NCBI GenBank assembly: GCA_963281255.1
Contig: OY725497.1
Coordinates: 1,860,001-1,924,000, forward strand
Direction of reading: 5' to 3'
Length of the DNA: 64,000 nucleotides
Origin: Aphrocallistes beatrix
Lineage: Eukaryota > Porifera > Hexactinellida > Sceptrulophora > Aphrocallistidae
This document shows, one piece after another, positions 56,714 through 64,000 of this stretch (position 1 is the stretch's first letter; each line of letters opens with the position of its first letter). The notes beneath the pieces are model-generated. The model had not been told where the DNA came from, did no database searches, and saw nothing but the letters and a program-made list of their open reading frames with translations. Made by a program: the position numbers and the translations under genes.

Positions 56714-57577
56714 ATATATATACAAGCGCGCTTCGCTTGTTTGCGCTGCGCGGCTGGCGGACACTTTGTGTCCGCTTGAGGCGCACTTTGGGCGCCAGGG
56801 GTCACATTGAGTTAATTATAAGGGAGATAACATCTCCAAATAGGTCTGTCCTACTGTTATAATCGAAATCACACGAAAAATCTCCAAATTTGTCAATTTT
56901 ATTAATTTTGATGCTAATGATGACGTCATAACAGAGTGATGAGTCATCATTTTTTATGCTAGTTCTATCATATGTGAGACATATTAATATAAATATTATA
57001 TTAAGATTTCAGCCTTCTATCTCCTATTGTGGCTGAGTTATGCTCGAATAAATGTATTGCTTAACTTTTTAAAATGTGATAATGACGTCATAATTCCATG
57101 ATGAGTCGACATTTTCGTCTGAGCTCAGAACTTGGGGAGCCTGTGGTCACCATTGATTAATTATTTGAGAGATAACATCTCGAAATACGTCTGTACTACT
57201 GTTATAATCTATATCGCACGAAAAATCACCAAATTTATCAATTTTTAAAATTTTGATGAGTAATGATGACTCATGACAAAGTGATGAGTCATCATTCTTT
57301 GATGATAGTTGCATCATATGTGAGGTATGTTACTATACAGATTCTATTAAAAATTTCAGCCTTCTATCTCCCATAATGGCTGAGTTATGCTCGAATAACT
57401 GTATTGCTTAACTTTTACAAATGTGACAATGACGTCATAATTCCATGATGAGTCGACATTTTGCTCTGAGCTCAGAACCTCCTGGAGCCATAGCCAAAAG
57501 ACTCCCACATGCCAAAAATCAGCCTTCTACGCCTTGCAGTTTCTTCAATCAATTCGTTACAGATATAGATATATATA

Positions 57578-57765
57578 CAGTCGATTCCGCTTAATAGGGC
57601 CACATCTGTCAGAGGACATTTTGCCCCGATTAAGCGGAGGACCCTATTAACCGAAAATATTTTGTATTAGCTTCTATGTGTGAGAGCTATTCCGGTCTTG
57701 CCAAAAGTGGCCCGAATAAGCGGCTGACCCGATTAAACAGTGGCCCTATTAAGCGGAGTCGACTG
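57578..57765. mobile_element. pogo/Tigger-type MITE, 188 bp
   Basis: CAGTCGATTCCGCTTAATAG at the left and its near-inverse, ending GGAGTCGACTG, at the right, TA on both sides. Confidence 0.75.
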
Positions 57766-57782
57766 TATATATATATATATAT

Positions 57783-57899
57783 CCCGAGCACGTCCAGGAA
57801 TGTTGAATTGAAAGTGAAAGTTAATTGAAAGTAAACTGAAAATGAAATTGAAAGCTGGGTCATTTCTATTTATACCTTTGGCCCCAAGTAATCCTCGGG
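57783..57899. mobile_element. piggyBac-like mini-MITE, 117 bp
   Basis: CCCGAGCACGTCCAGG at the left and CCTCGGG at the right. It is almost identical to the copy at 61750-61860, which has TTAA on both sides. Here the flanks are part of a TA microsatellite, so the target duplication cannot be read. Confidence 0.65.
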
Positions 57900-58011
57900 A
57901 TATATATATATATATATATACACAAACATTAATCGAGTTTTAATAGTAAAGATATATATATAATACACACACACATTAATCGAATTAATAGTAAAGATAT
58001 ACAATGGAATT

Positions 58012-58158
58012 CGCTTATTAGCAACTCGAGTTTTGCTCATAAAATGGTTGCTAATAAGGGAACAGAATTAACACAAAATCTTCACCTGGGACTTGAAAAT
58101 TGGTTGCTAATAGAGCAATATTGCTAATAAGGTAGTTGCTAATAAGCGAGTTCCACTG
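58012..58158. mobile_element. pogo-type MITE, 147 bp
   Basis: CAATGGAATTCGCTTATTAG at the left and CTAATAAGCGAGTTCCACTG at the right, TA on both sides. Several GTTGCTAATAAG units inside. Confidence 0.7.
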
Positions 58159-58162
58159 TATA

Positions 58163-60292
58163 TCTTATATATTAAAATGCTAGGATTTTTTTGTTTGTTT
58201 GTTTGTTTGTCCGAATTGATTGAAGAATTGGCAAGTCGTAGAGATACGAAAATTGGCATGTAGGTGGTCAAATGATGAATCTAGGATTAAGTTCGAAGAT
58301 CTAAGCGAAATTTTCACACCTCTACAAAAAAAATGGAAAACAAATTTTCACACCTTTTCTATACAAAATATATGACTACACATAGCCTACTCTAATAATG
58401 CCTCACAGTAAAATAACCAAGGATGCGGTAATAGCCGAATGGATTAATACACGATTAGCCTAAAATCGTTAATCATGTAGGATAGGCATTAAGAATGTAT
58501 TACTAGCATATATAAACATGGCATCAAATAACATATATCCGTTGTCAAAATTTCGATTCGTCATCATATCATTGCGCAACAGGTCATTTTAAGCACGATT
58601 TTGGCAAATTTCTAAGCTGTTTTAACCCTATTTCTAAATGGTATTAAGGTGTGATTTTTGTGTAGAACCAAGATTAGTACGAGTTGATTTGAAAAATTTA
58701 GAATTTTTAAATGGAATGTTGTTACATTCCTGCGTTGCTATGGTAAAGCATTTTGGTCAGTTTAGGCCATATCCTGCAAACTGTAAGAACTAGGTCTTCA
58801 AATTTGATTTTATTTGATAGGCAATTGGCTACTTCCTATTAGGTAATAATACAATTTAAACTTCTAAATTCACAGACTATAGAGTTATGAGACAATTTAG
58901 TGTTTTGGCCACATTCTTAAAATCAACCATAACTCAAAACTCGTTGAATTTAGAAGTTCAAGTTGTATTATCACCTAATAGGAAGTAGGCCATTGCCTAT
59001 CAAACACGATCGAATTTGAAGATCTAGCTACTACAGTTTGCACGAAATGGCCTAAACTGACCAAAATGCTTTACCATAGCAACGCAGGAATGTAACAACA
59101 TTCCATTGAAAAATTCTAAATTTTTCAAATCAACTCGTACTAATCTTGGTCCTACACAAAAATCACACCTTAATACCATTTTGAAATAGGGTTAAAACAA
59201 CTTATAAAATCGCTAAAATTGTCCTTAGAATGACCTGTTGCGCAATGATATGATGACTAATCGAAATTTTCCAACGGATATATGTACTTTGATATCATAT
59301 TTATATATGCTGGTAATACATTCTTAATGGCTATTCTGCATGGTTAACGATTTCAGGCTAATCGTGTATTAATCCATTCGGCTACTACTTCATCCCTAGT
59401 CCATGATTTTCAGTCTACTGTGAGGCATTATTAGAGTAGGCTATGGACTACACTATCACAATATAAACCATTGTACGACACTACAATAGATCGTCATTGT
59501 TATTAATATTTCAAAGCCACAACTTATGTTTGATATCTTAAATGTATTATAGTATTTGGCAGTAAAAAAGATTATCTGCATATTTTCACCCCTGGATATA
59601 CATATTTTCACACCATTTGATGAAATTTGAAAATAATGCTAGAGACTAGCTTCCAACGGGTGACATGGGGTTTTCAGGGGTGTAGATTTCGAATATCATA
59701 TTTTCAGATCTATATGACAAATTATTTGTTTACTTTTGTTTACATTAGATACATAAAGTAAACAAATCTCAAAAATATGCTAGAAACTTGCTTTCAACGG
59801 TTGACATGGGGTTTTCAGGGGTGTAGATTTCGAATATCATATTTTCGAGTAAATTTGATGATCAATTTGTTTACTTTTGTTTACAATAGATACATAAAGT
59901 AAACAAATCTCAAAAATATGCTAGAAACTAGCTTCCAACGGTTGACATGGGGTTTTCAGGGGTGTAGATTTCGAATATCATATTTTCAGATCGATATGAT
60001 AAATTATTTGTTTACTTTTGTTTACAATAGATACATAAAGTAAACAAATGACAAAAATAGGCCAGAGACTAGCTTCCAACGGTTGACCTGGGGTTTTTAG
60101 TGCTGTAGATTTCGAATATTATATTTTCGGATCCATATGAGAAATTTTTCGTTGACCTTTGTTTAAAAGATTTATATAAAGAAAAAAAATCCCAAAATAT
60201 GTTAGATTGAGTAACTCCAGGCACCCGCAGGGTGACTCTGCGGACACACAGTGTCCGCAAGCCGCGCAGCGCAAGCAAGCGAAGCGTGCTTG
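58163..60292 (+). mobile_element. Helitron (family 2), 2.1 kb, with foldback element inside
   Basis: 5' end TCTTATATATTAAAATGCTA after A. 3' end AGCGAAGCGTGCTTG before T. The interior has four tandem units of 131-151 bp (repeat starts near 59661, 59812, 59943, 60084, marked by TGACATGGGGTTTTCAG). The 3' hairpin region (GCGGACACACAGTGTCCGC) equals that of family 1. A 1.07 kb foldback element interrupts it. No Rep/helicase frame. Confidence 0.7.
58381..59445. mobile_element. Foldback element with ~500 bp arms
   Basis: CATAGCCTACTCTAATAATG at the left and its inverse at the right. The arms of about 500 bp are inverse copies, meeting near 58920. The target duplication GACTACA (58374-58380, 59446-59452) is 7 bp, or 8 bp if the shared C is counted. 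No protein frame. Confidence 0.8.
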
Positions 60293-60534
60293 TATATATA
60301 TATATATATCTGTAACGAATCGATTGAAGAAACTGTCGGTCTCAGAAAGCTGATTTTTGGCATGTGGGAGTTTTTTGGCTATGGCTCAAGTAAGTTCTGA
60401 GCTCAGACGAAAATGTGAACTTATCATGGAATTATGACGTCATTGTCATCTTTTTATAATGAGAAATTTCAGTTTTTCGACCATATCTCAGTCATTTTAG
60501 GTGATAGAAGGCTGAAATTTTAATAAAATATGTA

Positions 60535-61128
60535 CAGGGTGTCCCATAATTATTGTCGTATGTTTCTATGTTGTCTTATTATAGGTTAAATGTATCAGAT
60601 CTTAACCATTATTTACCAATATATCTTCCATTCAATCGTATGCATTTAGCAATACGAGTTGGCATGCCAGCCACTAAATTCTCCAGGATCGAGGGGTTGA
60701 TATTAGCCCAGGCAACTTTGAGATTCGCCGATAACTGTTGGAGATTCGTTGAGGACTTCATCTCATTCAGCTTCTCCTGCAAAATACTCCACAGATTTTC
60801 TATCGGATTTAAATCCCGCGAGTTGCCATGCCATATTCCTTTGGCCCAGGAACCAGACATGTTGTTCCTGCACCATTCCTGGGTCTGATTTGCGGTGTGT
60901 GCAGGAGCACCGTCTTGCATGAAAATTTCTCGAGACATGTCTGGCAATAACTTCCAGGTCAAAGTATCCCCTGTATTCCTAGAACGACTCACTGCAGTAC
61001 TATAGGATTTCTCCGAAACCTCTTCTGTATAGTACTGATAAATTACTGAAAGTATATAGAAAGCAAACCAGGAATACTATAAACAGAAGTTTAAAATATT
61101 CATACGACAATAATTATGGGACACCCTG
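60535..61128 (-). mobile_element. DD37E Tc1/mariner element, deletion derivative
   Basis: Perfect 28 bp inverted repeats starting CAGGGTGTCCCATAATTATT, TA on both sides (60533-60534, 61129-61130). At 594 bp it retains only the C-terminal part of a transposase. Confidence 0.85.
60609..60992 (-). pseudogene. DD37E transposase, C-terminal part
   Basis: Contains IFMQDGAPAHTANQTQEW (second Asp) and SRDLNPIENLWSILQ (Glu). By my count 37 residues lie between Asp and Glu, the DD37E spacing. The block before the Glu reads HGNSRDLNP where relatives have WP.NSPDLNP. The N-terminal DNA-binding region and first Asp are deleted. Confidence 0.75.
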
Positions 61129-61399
61129 TATATTAAGATATCTCACATATGATGCAACTATCATCAAAAAATGATGACTAATCACTCTGTTATGACGTCA
61201 TCATTACGCATCAAAAATGAAAAAATTGACAAATTTGGCTATTTTTCGCGCGATTTCGATTATAACAGTAGGACAGACGTATTTCGAGATGTTATCTCCC
61301 ATATAATTAATCAATGGTGACCACAGGCCCCCAAAGGGCGCCTCCGGCGGACACAAAGTGTCCGCCATCCGCGCTGCGAAAGCAAGCGAAGCGAGCTTG

Positions 61400-61745
61400 T
61401 ATTATTAATTTGGCATGTGCTACTATGGAACTAGAACATCGTACACTTTAAATAAAGTTAAGCCATATATATAATACACTAGTGTTGAAACAAGAGAATA
61501 GTATACTTGCTACCTTCAAGAACTAATTTAATGTATTCTTTGTTTATTTTGTCGGCTTCACAGGCTGTAGAAGTCCGGAATGTGTGGCTATATCTTAATA
61601 AATTTGACTATGTACATTAAAAACCAAATAATATATCTCATTTCTATTGTTCTGATATAATAGTTAGTTTGTCAGGGTGGGTGAATGCCTAAATTGATGG
61701 AAAATTGAAATATCTACAATATCGAAATTATTGGTTTTGAAGTAT
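61400..61745. other. POMT1 intron 1, unassigned part
   Basis: AT-rich, no element ends or frames of note. Confidence 0.35.
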
Positions 61746-61749
61746 TTAA

Positions 61750-61860
61750 CCCGAGCACGTCCAGGAATGTTGAATTGAAAGTGAAAGTTAATTGAAAGTA
61801 AACTGAAAGTGAAAGCTGGGTCATTTCTATTTATACCTTTGACCCCAAGTAATCCTCGGG
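61750..61860. mobile_element. piggyBac-like mini-MITE, 111 bp
   Basis: CCCGAGCACGTCCAGG at the left and CCTCGGG at the right, with perfect TTAA on both sides (61746-61749, 61861-61864). CCC-type ends and TTAA fit piggyBac. The interior carries GAAAGT/GAAAGTTAATT repeats. Confidence 0.75.
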
Positions 61861-62088
61861 TTAACCAATCCATGGTACTAATTTTTTGGTGAATGCCATT
61901 GCCTTAGTGTATAGAATGCTATGGTTAAAGTTATTAAGTCAATTGGGCATTTTAGGTCAATTAAAGCCACTAACTTGGGAACTTGGCGGGCTTTTTGAGC
62001 ATAACTATAAATTTTGTCTACAATCCGGTTGAAAAGTGGTCTTTTGACAAATTTTCATTTAGATCCAACACACTGATTTAAACTTGAC

Positions 62089-62578
62089 CTGAATTAATCA
62101 AATTTTCAATCACAAAAAATAGAAATGTTAACCAACCTAATGGTGGATGTAGATCAAAAAAATGCTTATTTTCTAGATAATTAAAAACAGCCTTACCAAA
62201 ATGTACTTCATCAAAAATCACATTTCTAGGAATGCCCAACGAATAAAATCGAAGCAATAAACTGAATAACAGTATCATAAATGCGTTAATATCAGGGGAT
62301 ACTAGAAAAGGACTCAAGAATTGGCACTTTTGTCTGAGGAAGCTCAAAGTATCACTGGGAAAATAATCAAAAATAGCAATTTTCTTCTTGATAATTGTTG
62401 GATTGCTTCTGAATAATGAATTTTGAAAAAATGAATAAGGCTGAAAAAGAATGCCAACCAAATTTCCATTTGGACAATTTCTTTTTCTTACATCTTTTCG
62501 AAGATTTAATGTGCGATGATATTTAAAAGGATTACAGAAACAAATTCGAGAAACGATGCATTGATCCAAACGAGACAT
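62089..62578 (-). CDS. POMT1: POMT1-like protein O-mannosyltransferase, coding exon 1
   Basis: First coding exon of an ER membrane enzyme that transfers mannose from dolichyl-phosphate mannose to Ser/Thr. Seen: a long N-terminal stretch, then a first membrane segment (around MILLFSLLLRFYSLG) followed by the family's catalytic-loop signature, FDEVHFGK and then FFDLHPPLG. In this family the Asp-Glu pair of that loop is catalytic. The exon ends at a consensus donor (AG|GTCAAG), leaving phase 1. That phase joins exactly to exon 2 and restores a Ser-Gly-Lys-Leu stretch. The ATG at 62578 opens the frame. It gives roughly 100 residues before the first membrane helix, longer than human POMT1, so a downstream ATG such as the one heading MILLF could be the true start. 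PMT membership is near certain. POMT1 over POMT2 rests mainly on the C-terminal exon. Confidence 0.85.
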
Positions 62579-62631
62579 TAAAAGAATAGATATTTGAGAA
62601 CAACACTAAATTGAGTAAAAAGGAGAATTTG

Positions 62632-62642
62632 CATATATAGTC
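62632..62642 (-). promoter_or_regulatory. Candidate TATA element upstream of POMT1
   Basis: A TATATATG-type motif lies on the minus strand about 55-60 nt before the first POMT1 ATG. If it is used, the 5' UTR would be about 30 nt. In such AT-rich sequence the motif could be chance. Confidence 0.25.
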
Positions 62643-62955
62643 AAGTAAATATGAGAGGTATTTAAAAGTACCTAGCGTGTACCTAGCGCATGCGCTAGAA
62701 AGTACTTACTTAGGTCATTTCATAGTACTAAGCCGCTATCTGTAGTCAAAAGTTAGTAGAATTATCCTATTTTTCGATTTGTCCATTGTATAGCTCAGGG
62801 GATCAGCTTTCGATTTGCATACAGAATTACTGTGATAGGACAATTATTGTGGTTCCCACATCCGATTTAAGTACATCAGTTTAGGATACTGTCCTCAAAC
62901 GTGATTTGTGAGTTTCCTAAGGCTGTATTTCATTTCTAAGCAAATTTAGAATAAG
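62643..62955. other. POMT1 upstream region
   Basis: About 300 bp between the POMT1 start region and the next element. It includes CCTAGCG and its near repeat around 62670-62690 and otherwise nothing I can assign. Any POMT1 promoter would lie here. Confidence 0.3.
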
Positions 62956-62962
62956 GCTGATC

Positions 62963-63663
62963 CATAGCCTACTATATATAAGGCCTAAGAGTAACTTAAC
63001 CAGGGATGCAGTAGAAGATGGATGAAGAAATACATGAGCTGCCTTAAATCATTAACAAAGCACAATAGAGCTTAGGAATGTATTACCAGCATATATAAAT
63101 ATGGTGTCAAAGCACCCATATCCGTTGCTAAAATTTAGATTAGCCATCAAATGATTGCGCAACAGGCTATATTTGGGTCAAATTTAGTGATTTTCAGAGG
63201 TCGTTTAAGGGCACTTCTAAGTGTTTTTATTATAAAGTTTTTCGCATAGAACTGAGAAGTGAATGTGTTAATACGAAAAATTTGGAATTTTTTCATGGAA
63301 TGTTCTTACATTCCAGTGTTGCTATGGAAACGTGTTTTGGTCAGTTAGGGCTACATCTTGAAAACAGCGATAGCTAGACATTCAAATATAATCCCATTTG
63401 ATAGCAAATAGGCGACTTCCTATTTAGCTATAATACAATTTCTGTGTCTAAATTCAATGGTTTACGAGATATTCGACAAATTACCAAATGTGACCAATAT
63501 GATAAATTGATAATAACTCGTAAATTATTGAATTAAGACATAGAAATTGTATTATAGCTTAATAGGAAGTAGCCTATTTGCTATCAAATGGGATTATATT
63601 TAAATGTCTAGCTATCGCTGTTTTTCCAGATATAGCCCCGAGGCCTTATTATAGTAGGCTATG
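62963..63663. mobile_element. Foldback element, asymmetric arms, 701 bp
   Basis: CATAGCCTACTATATATAAG at the left and ATAGTAGGCTATG at the right, with GCTGATC duplicated at both sides (62956-62962, 63664-63670; 8 bp counting the shared C). Related to the element at 58381-59445. The right arm is shortened after ATATAGCC. Confidence 0.75.
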
Positions 63664-63684
63664 GCTGATCCTTCCATTAAATTC

Positions 63685-63840
63685 TACATATAAAAAACAA
63701 CATAAATATTGATTTTTTTGTAGCATTATGGGTTTAGGCTGGGAATAAATTGTTTATGAAATGGTATACTACCACTTTTGTCCCATTTTTAGGGGAGAAA
63801 ATTGGGAAAAAATCCACGTCAAGTTGCATAATTACTTTTT
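63685..63840 (-). repeat. Dispersed repeat, inverted relative to 28793-28935
   Basis: Shares TTGTAGCATTATGGGTTTAG, ACTTTTGTCCCATTTTTAGG and the intervening sequence, in inverse orientation, with the earlier stretch. Confidence 0.5.
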
Positions 63841-63897
63841 ATCACAGGTTATTGTACTGAACACCTCTCGTTTACTTCATCACACATATGTTCTTAA

Positions 63898-64000
63898 GGT
63901 TGCCCTTTCCTATAATAGCTAACTTTTTCAACCGATTCATTTAATTTTTTCAGTGCAGATTTGAATCGGAGTTATCTGCAAAACTGCATCAATAATTGAA
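63898..64000. mobile_element. TTAA-target element (GGTTGCCCTTTCC), runs off the window
   Basis: Starts GGTTGCCCTTTCCTATAATA after TTAA (63894-63897). It matches the inverse of the right end of the element at 2098-3293. Confidence 0.6.

Larger units (their letters stand above)
56723..57952 (-). mobile_element. Helitron (family 1), inverted, chimeric double body
   Basis: Starts CAAGCGCGCTTCGCTTG. The first body stops at CTCAGAACTTG (57134) and a second body begins at once with GGGAGCCTGTGGTCACC, running on to the 5' terminus GAGTTTTAATAGTAAAGA at 57952. The spacer holds a pogo-type MITE (57578-57765) and a small piggyBac-like MITE (57783-57899). Confidence 0.65.
60303..61399 (+). mobile_element. 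Helitron (family 1), split by a DD37E element
   Basis: Body from CTGTAACGAATCGATTGAAG to GCGAAGCGAGCTTG at 61399 before T. It continues directly across the element at 60535-61128 (AAAATATG, then TATTAAGATATC). The 5' motif is not seen because a family 2 3' end abuts. Confidence 0.65.

Overview
This is AT-rich animal nuclear DNA, most likely from an invertebrate. The window carries one recognisable host gene and an unusually dense, deeply nested set of transposable elements. The host gene is a minus-strand protein O-mannosyltransferase, best matched to POMT1. It has three coding exons (62578-62089, 43673-42871, 35090-33990) with clean GT/AG borders and matching phases, and introns of about 18.4 kb and 7.8 kb filled almost entirely with mobile DNA. 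Nothing prokaryotic is present. The transposon families seen (Helitron, hAT, Tc1/mariner, Mutator-like, TTAA-target, THAP-bearing) are animal types. I cannot name the species.

Layout. 1-6.6 kb: short hAT-like and TTAA-type elements and unassigned sequence. 6.6-12.0 kb: a Mutator-like transposase gene ending in a PHD-like finger, minus strand, split by a 3.0 kb hAT-like element with about 290 bp terminal inverted repeats and a perfect 8 bp target duplication. 13-24 kb: an old broken integrase-bearing fossil, itself interrupted by a hAT-like MITE, by a TTAA-type element that contains three nested Helitrons and a foldback element, and by another Helitron. 25-33 kb: hAT MITE, a full TTAA-type element, Helitrons, and a THAP-domain transposon. 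34-62.6 kb: POMT1, whose introns hold hAT, mariner, a nearly intact Tc1 element, DD37E and pogo-type remnants, a MULE fragment, a GC-richer fossil tract split by hAT, and many Helitron copies. 62.6-64 kb: POMT1 upstream sequence, a foldback element, and the start of another TTAA-type element.

The most numerous element is a short non-autonomous Helitron. Its termini can be fixed at TC...CTAG (CTTG in most copies) between A and T by comparing an occupied and an empty copy of the same host repeat. A second family with a different 5' end shares the same GC-rich 3' end. Nearly all insertions keep recognisable target duplications, so a relative order of insertion can be read directly. I see no new multi-gene functional system. 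The notable content is the nesting, the element structures and the split POMT1 gene.
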